This document shows positions 46,726 through 55,765 of a stretch of DNA of 64,000 nucleotides, in pieces (position 1 is the stretch's first letter; each line of letters opens with the position of its first letter). Origin of the DNA: Albimonas sp963816545 (GTDB taxonomy: Bacteria > Pseudomonadota > Alphaproteobacteria > Rhodobacterales > Rhodobacteraceae). The position numbers and the translations under genes were made by a program. The notes below the pieces were generated by a model. That model saw only the letters and a program-made list of their open reading frames with translations, had not been told where the DNA came from and searched no databases. The DNA is taken from assembly GCA_963816545.1 (NCBI GenBank), contig CAWFLE010000008.1, forward strand, positions 1 to 64,000. Direction: 5' to 3'.

Positions 46726-46778
46726 CCCCAGGCCCGCGTGCGGCGACACAGCCGGGCCCGAACCGTCCGGAGACGACC

Positions 46779-47729
46779 GTGCCCGCCCTTGACGGAGACG
46801 CCCTGCTCGCCCGCCTGCCCGCCGTCCGCGGGAGGCTGACGCCGATGCGCCCGCTCGCGCCCCTGTGCTGGCTCCAGGTGGGCGGACCGGCGGAGGTGCT
46901 GTTCCAGCCCGAGGATCGCGAGGATCTGGCGGAGTTCCTCGGTGCGCTGCCCGGGGACGTGCCGCTGACGCCGCTGGGCGTCGGCTCCAACCTCATCATC
47001 CGCGACGGAGGCTTGCCGGGGGTCGCCATCCGGCTCGGGCGCGGGTTCAACCGGGCGGAGGCGCTGGAGGGGCGGCGGCTGCGCGCGGGGGCGGCCTGTC
47101 TCGACGCCCATGCGGCGAAGGCGGCGGCCGAGGCGGGGATCGCGGGGCTGGAGTTCCTGCGCACCATTCCCGGTGCGCTGGGGGGCGCGGTGCGAATGAA
47201 TGCCGGCTGCTACGGGGCCTATGCGGCCGACGTGGTGGAGGAGGTCGTGATCCTGACGCGGGGAGGGGAGCGGCGGCTGACGGCGGAGGCGTGCGGGTTC
47301 GGCTACCGCAGCTCGGCGCTGCCCGAGGACGCGGTGATCGTGGAGGTCACGCTCCGGGGCCAGGCAGGCCATCCGGCCGAGCTCGCGGCGCGGATGGAGG
47401 CGCTGGTCGCGAAGCGGGAAGCCTCGCAGCCGGTTCGGGAGCGGAGCTGCGGGTCCACCTTCCGCAATCCGGCCGGCTTTTCCTCGACCGGTGAGGCGGG
47501 GGATCCGATGGAGCTCAAGGCGTGGTCGCTGATCGACCGGGCCGGGTGCCGGGGCCTGCGTCGGGGCGGCGCGGCGATGTCGGAGAAGCACGCCAACTTC
47601 CTGGTCAACGCCGGCGGCGCCACCGCCGCGGATCTTGAGGGGTTGGGCGAGGAGGTGCGCGCCCGCGTTCGGGAAGCCCACGGGATCGAGCTGGAGTGGG
47701 AGATCCGGCGCATCGGGCTGCCGGCCTGA
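46779..47729 (+). CDS. murB: UDP-N-acetylenolpyruvoylglucosamine reductase MurB
   Basis: 316 residues from GTG 46779 (GGAG at -11 to -8); this start includes the usual LPAVRGRLTPMRPLAPLCWL N-terminus. FAD-binding type: QVGGPAEVLFQPED, PLGVGSNLIIRDGG, TIPGALGGAVRMNAGCYGAY (catalytic Ser/Arg region), FGYRSSALPE, RSCGSTFRNP and MSEKHANFLVNAGGATAADL. It reduces UDP-GlcNAc-enolpyruvate to UDP-MurNAc. Separated from murC by 3.4 kb of foreign-looking DNA. Confidence 0.96.
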   Translation: MPALDGDALLARLPAVRGRLTPMRPLAPLCWLQVGGPAEVLFQPEDREDLAEFLGALPGDVPLTPLGVGSNLIIRDGGLPGVAIRLGRGFNRAEALEGRRLRAGAACLDAHAAKAAAEAGIAGLEFLRTIPGALGGAVRMNAGCYGAYAADVVEEVVILTRGGERRLTAEACGFGYRSSALPEDAVIVEVTLRGQAGHPAELAARMEALVAKREASQPVRERSCGSTFRNPAGFSSTGEAGDPMELKAWSLIDRAGCRGLRRGGAAMSEKHANFLVNAGGATAADLEGLGEEVRARVREAHGIELEWEIRRIGLPA

Positions 47730-47977
47730 GGCGAGCGGCCCGGACGAAACGCGGCAGCGGAAGCTGCGCGCCCGGCATCGTCCGCTCCCGGCCTTCTGCG
47801 GTGAACTCGACTCGGGAGAGGAAAAGGCTTTCCGCGCACGCCTCTGAGGCGCTATGCTACCATCCGAGTCGAAGGGCTCATCGAGCGGTCGGATGACCGG
47901 GGTCAACCCCGGCGGCGGCCAACAGGCAAGCGCGATACGCGCGAAAGCCCCCGCAGAGGGGCGAGGAACGAGGCAGC

Positions 47978-48895
47978 ATGGCGGGCAGGGCTTCCACCCG
48001 CGTGGCGGTGCTATTAGGCGGCCGGTCGGCCGAGCGCGAGGTGTCCCTCGTCTCGGGCCGCGAGTGCGCCCACGCGCTGCGCAACGCAGGCTACGACGTG
48101 ACCGAGATCGACGCCGGCGACGACCTCGCCGAGCGGCTGGTCGCGCTGAAGCCGGACGTGGCTTTCAACGCGCTGCATGGCCGGTGGGGCGAGGATGGCT
48201 GCGTCCAGGGCGTGCTGGAGTGGCTGCGCATCCCCTACACCCATTCCGGAGTGCTGGCCTCGGCGCTCGCGATGGACAAGGTGCGCGCGAAGGAGGTCTT
48301 CGCCGCCGCCGGGCTGCCGGTCGCCGAAGGCCGGCTCGTGGCGCGCGAGGAGATCGAGCGCGCGCACCCCATGGCGCCGCCCTACGTGGCCAAGCCTTAC
48401 AACGAGGGCTCCTCGGTCGGGGTCTACATCGTGCAGGAGGGGGCGAACGGGCCCCTGAAGCTTTCGCCCGACGCGCCCGAAATGATGCTGGTCGAGAAAT
48501 TCGTGCCGGGTCGGGAGCTGACCGTCTCCGTGATGGGCGGCGAGGCGCTGGCCGTCACCGACATCGTCGCCAGCATCGGCTGGTACGACTACGCCGCCAA
48601 GTACCAGGCGGGCGGATCGGTCCACGAGATCCCCGCGAGGATCCCGCGGGAGGTGGAGGCGCGCTGTCTCTCAGTGGCCGCGCGGGCCCATGAGGCGCTG
48701 CGCTGCCGGGGGCTTTCGCGCGCCGACCTGCGCTGGGACGAGAGCCTCGGGGCCGAGGGCGTGGTGCTGCTGGAGGTGAACACCCAGCCCGGAATGACGC
48801 CGACCTCGCTCTCGCCCGAGCAGGCCGCCCACAAGGGGATCACCTTCGAGGAGCTGATGGTCTGGATGGTGGAGGACGCCTCATGCCTGCGCTGA
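47978..48895 (+). CDS. ddl: D-alanine-D-alanine ligase
   Basis: 305 residues. ATP-grasp enzyme with VAVLLGGRSAEREVSLVSG at the start, NALHGRWGEDGCVQGVLEW, the YVAKPYNEGSSVGVYIV triad region near residue 137, and LLEVNTQPGMTPTSLSPEQA near the end. A 248-bp gap precedes it, containing a 9-bp inverted pair tcgactcgg (from about 47807) and ccgagtcga (from about 47864), each with a GANTC site. Confidence 0.96.
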   Translation: MAGRASTRVAVLLGGRSAEREVSLVSGRECAHALRNAGYDVTEIDAGDDLAERLVALKPDVAFNALHGRWGEDGCVQGVLEWLRIPYTHSGVLASALAMDKVRAKEVFAAAGLPVAEGRLVAREEIERAHPMAPPYVAKPYNEGSSVGVYIVQEGANGPLKLSPDAPEMMLVEKFVPGRELTVSVMGGEALAVTDIVASIGWYDYAAKYQAGGSVHEIPARIPREVEARCLSVAARAHEALRCRGLSRADLRWDESLGAEGVVLLEVNTQPGMTPTSLSPEQAAHKGITFEELMVWMVEDASCLR

Positions 48896-48911
48896 GCGAA
48901 GGGAGGGGCGC

Positions 48912-49844
48912 ATGAGCGCCCTCCGCGCCGCCGCCCGCGCGCTGCGTCGCCTGCGGCCGCAGCCTGCGGGGCCGTTCGAGGGGCCGCGCCGGCGGCGGGA
49001 TCCGTCCCCCTCGCGCCTGCGCTACCGGCTGGAGCGGCTCGGGCGGCGCAACTACGTCCGCTTCGCCCGGCACCTCGCGGTTCCCGCGGGGCTGGCGCTG
49101 ACGGGCCTGTGGCTCTGGCAGTCCGAGCCTGTGCGGACGCTGCTGCTGGACGTCACCGCCTCGGTGCGCGAGTCGGTGATGGACCGGCCGGAATTCGCGG
49201 TGACGCGGCTCGACCTCAAGGGCGGGTCGGAGGATCTGCGGGAGAGGGTGACGAAGCGGCTGGATATGGCGCTGCCGGTGTCGTCCCTGCGCCTCGACCT
49301 CGCGGAGCTGAAGGCGGAGGTGGAGACCATCCCCGGCGTCGCCTCCGCGGAGCCGCGGGTGCTGGCCAACGGCGCCCTGCGCATCGCGCTCACGCAGCGG
49401 TCGCCCGTAGCGCTCTGGCGGTGGGAGGGGCAGCTGCACCTCGTGGACGCCGACGGCGTGGTGATCGCCCCCGTCGCCAGCCGCACCGAGCGGCCGGACC
49501 TGCCTCTGATCCTGGGCGAGGGCGCCGACCGGGCCGTGCCCGAGGCGCTCGCCCTCTTCCGCCAGGCCGGCCCCCTCAATGACCGCCTGCGCGGCATCGT
49601 GCGCATGGGCGAGCGGCGCTGGACCCTCGTGCTCGGCTCCGACACGCTCGTGCACCTGCCCGAACGCGGCGCCGACGCCGCCCTCTCCCGCCTCCTCGCG
49701 CTCGACGCCGCCGAAGACCTGCTGGACCGCGAGGTCGCGGCCGTGGACTTCCGCGACCCCGAGCGCCCCACCCTGAGGCTCACCCCCCGCGCCGTGTCGG
49801 AGCTGATCCGCGTGCGCGCGTTGCTGGAAGGAAAAGACGCATGA
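48912..49844 (+). CDS. ftsQ: Cell division protein FtsQ
   Basis: 310 residues. Basic cytoplasmic N-terminus, one membrane helix (HLAVPAGLALTGLWLW near residues 56-71), then the POTRA domain (FAVTRLDLKGGSEDLRERVT) and the FtsQ domain (IALTQRSPVALWRWEGQLHL, VDADGVVIAPV). GGGAGG precedes ATG 48912. The stop overlaps ftsA (ATGA). Confidence 0.93.
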   Translation: MSALRAAARALRRLRPQPAGPFEGPRRRRDPSPSRLRYRLERLGRRNYVRFARHLAVPAGLALTGLWLWQSEPVRTLLLDVTASVRESVMDRPEFAVTRLDLKGGSEDLRERVTKRLDMALPVSSLRLDLAELKAEVETIPGVASAEPRVLANGALRIALTQRSPVALWRWEGQLHLVDADGVVIAPVASRTERPDLPLILGEGADRAVPEALALFRQAGPLNDRLRGIVRMGERRWTLVLGSDTLVHLPERGADAALSRLLALDAAEDLLDREVAAVDFRDPERPTLRLTPRAVSELIRVRALLEGKDA

Positions 49845-51175
49845 GGCACGCCCTCTTCGCCTCGCAGCGGATGATGCGCGACCAGCTCCGCTCGGCGCTC
49901 AGGCGCGGGCTGCTGGCGGTGCTGGACATCGGCACCGACAAGACCGCCTGCCTGATCCTGAAGGTGGACCCGAACCGGCTGGCCGAGAGCCGGTCCGAGC
50001 ACGGCCATCTCGGCGGCTTCGGCGCCATGCGGGTGATCGGGGCGGGGTTCACCCAGTCCCGCGGCGTGCGGCTGGGCGAGATCACCGACATGGAGGAATG
50101 CGAGCGCGCGATCCGCACCGCTCTCCAGAAGGCCGAGAAGATGGCCGGGGTGCGGGTGGACCAGGTGGTCGGCGCCGTCTCCGGCGCCCGCCCCGTCAGC
50201 TTCGGCTGCACCGGGGACGCGGAGATCTTCTCGGGCGAGGTCGCCGACTCCGACGTCGCCAACGCGCTCGGCGCGGCGCCCGAGCCGCCGCTGGAGGAGG
50301 GGCGGGAGATCCTCCACGCCCTGCCGGTGAACTTCACGCTGGACGGGCAGAGCTTCCTCGCCGATCCGCGGGGGATGGCGGGGCAGACGCTGTCGGTGGA
50401 CATGCATGTGCTGTCGGTCGCCTCGGCCCCGCTCAGGAACCTCGCGCGCTGCGTGCGGCGCTGCGATCTGGAGCTGGCGGGCGTGGTGACGGCGCCCTAC
50501 GCGGCCGGCCTGTCGTCGCTGGTGGAGGACGAGCAGGAGCTGGGCGCCGCCTGCGTGGACATGGGCGCCGGCGCCACCGGAGTCTCGATCTTCCTGCGCA
50601 AGCAGCTCATCTGCCTGGACGTGGCCCGCGTGGGCGGGGCCCATGTGACCCGCGACATCTCGGAGGCGTTCCAGATCGAATCCGCGGTGGCGGAGCGGAT
50701 CAAGACGCTGCATGGCGGCGTGGTGGCCACCGGGCTTGACGACCGCGAGCAGATCTCCGCCCCGATCCTCGGCGGCGACGGGTCCGAGACCCGCACCATC
50801 ACCCGCGCCGCCCTGATCGGGGTGATTCGCCCGCGGGTGGAGGAGATCTTCGAGGAGGTGCGCATGCTGCTCGACCGCGCCGGCTTCCAGGGCCTGCCCT
50901 CGCGCCGCATCGTTCTCACGGGCGGGGGCAGCCAGCTTCCGGGGCTGGAGGACGTGGCGCGCCGGGTGCTGGGGCAGCGGGTGCGGATCGGGCGGCCGCT
51001 GCGGGTGGCGGGGCTGCCGCAATCGGCGGCGGGGCCGTCGTTCTCGGCGCTGGTGGGGCTGGCCGCCTACGCGGTAAAGCCGCATGATGAGTTCTGGGAC
51101 TTCGAGGCGCCGTCGGCGCTGGGCGGGGCCACGCGCCTGCGCCGCACCGTGCGGTGGTTCAAGGACAACTGGTGA
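49841..51175 (+). CDS. ftsA: Cell division protein FtsA
   Basis: 444 residues, actin-like membrane anchor for FtsZ. It has LLAVLDIGTDKTACLILKVD (phosphate 1), GAVSGARPVSFGCTG (the 1C domain), ACVDMGAGATGVSIFL (phosphate 2) and VLTGGGSQLPGLEDVARRVL (adenosine motif). The C-terminus, LRRTVRWFKDNW, looks like the expected amphipathic membrane-targeting helix. ftsZ, which usually follows, is absent; a stem-loop comes 14 bp after the stop. Confidence 0.95.
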   Translation: MRHALFASQRMMRDQLRSALRRGLLAVLDIGTDKTACLILKVDPNRLAESRSEHGHLGGFGAMRVIGAGFTQSRGVRLGEITDMEECERAIRTALQKAEKMAGVRVDQVVGAVSGARPVSFGCTGDAEIFSGEVADSDVANALGAAPEPPLEEGREILHALPVNFTLDGQSFLADPRGMAGQTLSVDMHVLSVASAPLRNLARCVRRCDLELAGVVTAPYAAGLSSLVEDEQELGAACVDMGAGATGVSIFLRKQLICLDVARVGGAHVTRDISEAFQIESAVAERIKTLHGGVVATGLDDREQISAPILGGDGSETRTITRAALIGVIRPRVEEIFEEVRMLLDRAGFQGLPSRRIVLTGGGSQLPGLEDVARRVLGQRVRIGRPLRVAGLPQSAAGPSFSALVGLAAYAVKPHDEFWDFEAPSALGGATRLRRTVRWFKDNW

Positions 51176-51189
51176 CGTTCGGGGCCTGA

Positions 51190-51210
51190 CGCCGCCCCGC
51201 GGGGGCGGCG
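51190..51210. terminator. Stem-loop between convergent ftsA and MliC/catalase region
   Basis: cgccgcccc - gcg - ggggcggcg, a perfect 9-bp stem 14 bp after the ftsA stop and adjacent to the stop of the minus-strand MliC-like frame. No T tract. Confidence 0.55.
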
Positions 51211-51211
51211 C

Positions 51212-51479
51212 TCAGTCCGCCGGGGAGAGGCGGCAGGTCCATGCGCCTTCGTGCGTGTCGAGGCTCGCCTCGTCGCCCCTGATCCAGAGCTGCCACGGCC
51301 CGGCGAAGAGGGTCGCGGCGTAGCGGGCGCCCGAGGCGCTGACCGCATGATCCAGCACCACCGTCCGGTCCCGCCGCTCCGGCGCCGCGGCGCCGGGATC
51401 GCTGTTGGCGAAGCCTCCGCCCGCCGGAACCACGGGCGCATTCTGCCTCCGGCCGGGCCGCGGGGCAACGGGGGGTGCG
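51212..51479 (-). CDS. MliC-like C-type lysozyme inhibitor domain (C-terminal part)
   Basis: The last 55 codons read RTVVLDHAVSASGARYAATL then LWIRGDEASLDTHEGAWTCR and end SPAD. The SASGARYA block followed by a W-x-x-GDEA-x-L segment and a Cys matches the C-terminal half of the MliC/PliC fold, periplasmic inhibitors of C-type lysozyme. The N-terminal half, with its usual Cys and signal peptide, is not evident, so this is probably a remnant or an unresolved frameshift. The start is uncertain. Confidence 0.45.
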
Positions 51480-51503
51480 TGGCCCGCGCCCCCCGCGGGA
51501 GCG

Positions 51504-52326
51504 TCACATCTGCTCCTTCTGCGCACCCGACTCGGGGCGCGCCTTCCCGAGCGAGGGGGCTTGGCCCATGGGCGCGGCCTTGGGCCTTCGTGTACTCCGA
51601 CCGCCCGTCCAGCGACTTGCCGGAAGACCAGCGCCCGTCCGGCGCCTCGCGGTCCATCAGCGTGTCGAGGAAGACGTAGGATTGCTTGGTGGCCTCGTGG
51701 CTTTCGGGCGTGGAGTTGGGGATAGGGAGGGTCGCCTCCATCCCGCCCAGCTCCTCGATCACCGCGAGCCACTGCTGCTGGTGGAAGGTGTCCCGCGCGA
51801 TCAGGAACGAGAGCATGTCCTTCATGCCCTTGTCGTCGGTCATGTTGTAGAGGCGCGAGGCCAGCACCCGGCCCCCGGCCTCGGCGGTGACGTTGGCCAG
51901 CATGTCGGCGCCCATATTGCCGGTGGCGTAGACATGGCTCATGTCGAAGGGGACGCCGTTGGAATTCACGGGCATGGCCGAGAGGCCCGAGGACAGGATG
52001 TGGCGCGGGTTCATGCCGCCGAGGATGGCGTTGACCACGGGGTCCTTCGCGGCCTCCTCCTGCATCGACAGCGGCGCGCCCTCCAGGTTCAGGGCGACGG
52101 CGTGACCGAGAAATTCGATGTGGGAGAGCTCCTCGGTGGCGGTGGCCATCAGCAGGTCGCGGGACTTGATGGGGCCGCGGGCGCCCATGGCCTGGAAGAA
52201 GTACTGCATGGCGACGCGGATCTCGCCCTCGATGCCGCCGATGGCCTGCTAGAGCATCGTGGCGAAAAGGGGGTTGGGCTTGTCCACGCGGACTTCGTAC
52301 TGAATGCGGAAATCGTGGAAGAACAT
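51504..52326 (-). CDS. Manganese catalase with in-frame amber codon and a frameshift
   Basis: Non-haem dimanganese catalase, about 273 residues when restored. It starts MFFHDFRIQYEVRVDKPNPL at 52326. After FATML a TAG (52249-52251) replaces what should be Gln in the family pattern LQQAIGGIEGEIRVAMQYF. The metal-site Glu of GEIRVAMQYF, then TATEELSHIEFLG (Glu-x-x-His) and RDTFHQQQWLAVIEELGG are intact. One extra base near 51582-51584 shifts the end; removing it gives AKAAPMGQAPSLGKARPESG and a stop at 51504. Either a decaying gene or two errors. Confidence 0.85.
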
Positions 52327-52432
52327 GAGGTTCTCCTCGGGGTTCGGGTTGTCCGGAGGCGGGCGACGAAGCGCCCGCCTCCGTGGCGAGTCCGAGGGAG
52401 GAAAACCGTTCCGCTTCTTGCGGACCTTCCCA

Positions 52433-53119
52433 TCAGGTGGAGGCGGCGTCGCGTCCACCGGCCCGCCGGCGGCGCAAGCCCGGGGCGGCGAGAAGCGCTG
52501 CGGCCGGAAGCAGGAGCAGGCCCGCCGCGGGAACCGGGAGGGCCGCGACGTCGGCCGTTGCCCCCACCGACACGCGCAGGCGCGGCGTGACCGTGTTGAG
52601 CTGGCCTTTCTCGCCGCCGGGGGCGCCGGCGCCCCCGTCGAGGACGCGGAACAGGCCGCCGATGTCCACGGGAGCGTGGTAGCTCGCATCGAACGCATAG
52701 AAGTCGAGGTTGTACTTGTTGAAGCCGAACCCGTCGGCCGTGCTGAACGCGATGTTGTACCAGTCCCCCGCCGAGAAGGTCGCGTTGGCCTGCACGTCGA
52801 GGAAGCCCGGCCCGCCGTCGGCGAACGTCGCCGAGCCGGAGGCGATCAGCCCGTCCCGCACGCCCGGGGTCATGTCGTAGATCCGGAGTTCAAGCGTAAA
52901 GGGGGTGGTTGTGAGCGGATCGAGGAAGAGGCCCGCCGACCCGATCGAGAAGTCCGAGAGCGCCTGGAAGGTCAGGTTGCGGTCCGAGGGGCCGATGCTG
53001 GCCGAACTGCAGAGGGACGCCGCGGCGGAGAGGTCGAGGTCGAGATATGCGGGAACCGCCTGGGCGGCGCAGGGCAGGACCCCGCCGAGGAGCGGCGCGA
53101 GGAAACGCAGACGGGACAC
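52433..53119 (-). CDS. VPLPA-CTERM sorting-domain protein
   Basis: 228 residues. Signal peptide MSRLRFLAPLLGGVLPCAAQ, a beta-rich middle with several FTLELRIYDM/YNIAFSTADG segments, and a C-terminal sorting tail: VAALPVPAAGLLLLPAAALL then AAPGLRRRRA. This is the VPLPA-CTERM pattern (Pro-Ala motif, hydrophobic helix, Arg cluster) processed by exosortase XrtD. The enzyme is encoded 5.6 kb away at 58769. The mature protein is probably surface or matrix material; no enzymatic domain is recognised. Confidence 0.85.
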   Translation of the reverse strand: MSRLRFLAPLLGGVLPCAAQAVPAYLDLDLSAAASLCSSASIGPSDRNLTFQALSDFSIGSAGLFLDPLTTTPFTLELRIYDMTPGVRDGLIASGSATFADGGPGFLDVQANATFSAGDWYNIAFSTADGFGFNKYNLDFYAFDASYHAPVDIGGLFRVLDGGAGAPGGEKGQLNTVTPRLRVSVGATADVAALPVPAAGLLLLPAAALLAAPGLRRRRAGGRDAAST

Positions 53120-53155
53120 GGCGGAGCCTCTTCGTTCAGGTTCAATTAATTTCTG

Positions 53156-55609
53156 TCAGGCGGAACCGGCCGCGGCGTCAATCGCGGCGTCGGCCTCCGC
53201 CAGGCCGGCGTCCCGCATCAGCGCCTCGGCTTCCTCGGCCAGCAGGCGCTCCTCGGCGGCGCCCTTGATGGGGACGCGGCCGAGTTCCAGCAGGAGAGGG
53301 GCCGCCAGCGGCGTCACCCGTTCGGCGCGGACGTGGCGGAGACGGCCGTGGGCGCGGGCGAGCATCTCCTCGATCCGGTCGAAGTCCACCAGTCCGCGGG
53401 AGGCTTCCTCGCGCGTGATGCGGAGCATCAGGTGGTCGGGGTCGTACTTGCGCAGAGTGTCGTAGAGGATGTCGGAGGAGAAGGTCGCCTGACGGCCGGT
53501 CTTGCGGGCGCCGGGGGTGTTGCGCTCGATCAGGCCGGCGATGACGGCGGCCGCGCGGAAGGTGCGCTTCATCACCGCGTTCTCCGACAGCCAGCCGTCG
53601 AGGCCCTCGCGCAACCCCTCGGGGGAGAGGAGGGGGGCGGGGTTCGTCACCTCCTCCAGCCCCCAGATCAGGAGGGCGTAGTCGGTGGCGACGAAGCCGA
53701 GCGGGTCGAGGCCCGCGGCCTCCATCCGTCGGGTCAGGAGCAGGCCCAGCGTCTGGTGGGCGTTGCGGCCGGCGAAGCCGTAGAGGCAGAGGTGCTGGCG
53801 GCCGTGATGGGGGAAGGTCTCGGCCAGCAGCCCCTCCCGCGGGGGGAGTTCGGAGCGATCCTCCTGAAGGCGGAGCCACGCCTGCGCGTCGGCGGGCAGG
53901 GCGGCGCGGCGGGCGGGATCGTGGAGGAGGTCCAGCACCCGGTGGCTGAGCAGGGTGGAGGTGGCGAGCTTCGTGCCCCCGAACACCGCGATCTTGGGCT
54001 GGCGGGTGGGGGAGCGGGAGACGATCAGCGTCATCTCCTTCATCGAGTCGAAGCGCACCACCTCGCCGCCGATGAGGAAGGTGTCGCCTTCGGTCAGGGT
54101 GGCGGCGAAGTCTTCTTCTATCTCGCCGAGCTTGGGCGCCGCGGCGGAGGCGGACGCCCAGCGTCTCGGTCGCCACGATGGTGCCGAGGTTCATGCGGAT
54201 GTTGCGCGCGGCGCGGGGGTCGCGGAGGCGGAAGGCGCCGCAGGGCCTTCGGCGAGACGGCGCCACTTGTCGTAGGCCCGGAGCGCGTAGCCGCCGGTGG
54301 CGCAGAAATCCAGGCAGCGGTCGAAATCTTCGCGTGAGAGGTCGGCGTAGGGCCCGGCCTCGCGGATTTCGTGGTAGAGAGCGTCGGCCGCGAACGGGCC
54401 GGCGCAGGCGGTGGCGAGGATGTGCTGGCAGAGCACGTCCAGAGGCGCCCGGCGCAGGTCGTCGCCGTCGAGGTCATGCTCCAGCACCGCCTGCAGGGCG
54501 GCTTGACATTCCAGCACCTCGAAGCGGTTGGCGGGGGCGATCAGCGCCTTGGAGGGGGCGTTGTAGCGGTGGTTGGCGCGCCCGATACGCTGCACCAGCC
54601 GCTTCACGTTCTTCGGCGCGCCCACCTGAATCACGAGGTCCACGTCCCCCCAGTCGATCCCCAGATCGAGGGAGCCGGTGCAGACCACGGCGCGCAGGGC
54701 GCCCTCGGCCATGGCGGCCTCGACGCGCTTGCGAGCCTCGCGGTCCAGCGAGCCGTGGTGGATGCCGATGGGAAGGGCTTCCGCATTCTCGGACCAGAGC
54801 GCCTGGAAGAACAGCTCCGCCTGGGCGCGGGTGTTGTGGAAGACCAGCGTGGTGCGGTGGGCGCGGATCAGGTCCATCACCGCGGGCGCCGTGTAGCGGC
54901 CCCCTTGCCCGGCCCATGGCGGCGGCGCGCCGGCGTCCAGCATGGCGATGTCGGGATCGGGGCCCGGGTCCGCGGCCACGATCCGGCAGCCGGAGGGCGA
55001 GAGCCAGCGCCCGAGGCGCGCGGGGCTTTCCACCGTCGCCGACAGCCCGACCACCGACATTCCCGGCGAGAGGGTGCGCAGCCGCGCGAGGCCGAGGGCG
55101 AGCTGGTCGCCGCGCTTCGATTCCGCCAGCGCGTGGATCTCGTCCACCACCACGCGGCCGAGGCCCGCGAAGATTCGCGGCGCGTCTTCGTAGGACAGCA
55201 GCAGCGCGAGGCTCTCGGGCGTGGTCAGCAGGATGTGGGGCGGGTCGGCGCGCTGGCGGCGGCGGGCGGCCTGGGTTGTGTCGCCGGTGCGGTCCTCCAC
55301 GCGGATCGACAGGCCCATCTCCTCGATCGGGCGGGCGAGGTTGCGGCGGATGTCCGCGGCCAGCGCCTTCAGCGGCGAGACGTAGAGGGTGTGCAGCCCC
55401 TTGCGCGGCGCCCCCTCCAGCGCGATCAGCGTGGGCAGGAACCCGGCCAGCGTCTTGCCTCCGCCGGTGGGCGCCACCAGAAGGTCCGCGCCGCCCGCGC
55501 GCGCGCCCTCCAGCAGCGCGAGCTGGTGGGGGTGCGGGGTCCAGCCGCGGCGGGCGAACCAGTCCGCGAAGCGGGGGGGAAGGGGGCGGGCGTCCATGCC
55601 CCCGCTCAT
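53156..55609 (-). CDS. Lhr-like (ligase-associated type) DEXH-box helicase, two frameshifts
   Basis: About 815 residues. The clean first part holds the helicase core: LLVAPTGGGKTLAGFLPTLI (Walker A), VVVDEIHALAESKRGDQLAL (DEIH), VGLSATVESPARLGRWLSP, and the second RecA domain with LVFHNTRAQAELFFQALW and VQRIGRANHRY. The Lhr-type winged-helix and C-terminal part is readable after frame changes near 54243 and 54140 (EVVRFDSMKEMTLIVSRS; VFGGTKLATSTLLSHRVL). Family members often sit beside a DNA ligase, exonuclease and phosphoesterase gene set; none is here. ATG 55597 is an alternative start. Confidence 0.88.
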
Positions 55610-55765
55610 AGCGCAGGCGCGCGGCGGGCGCAGCGGGGGGCGGATGCCCGATCACTTCCCTCTGAATTGACATCTCCGAGAATAATGGTCAGGCATGCCC
55701 CGCCCCTCGCGGGGCCCGACGACAAGCGCGGCCTCGCCGCGCACCTGACGAGGAGGACGCATCCC

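Noticed and set aside
54178..55611. 477-codon plus-strand frame
   Set aside because: It is antisense to the helicase gene; the minus strand carries Walker A and DEIH motifs.
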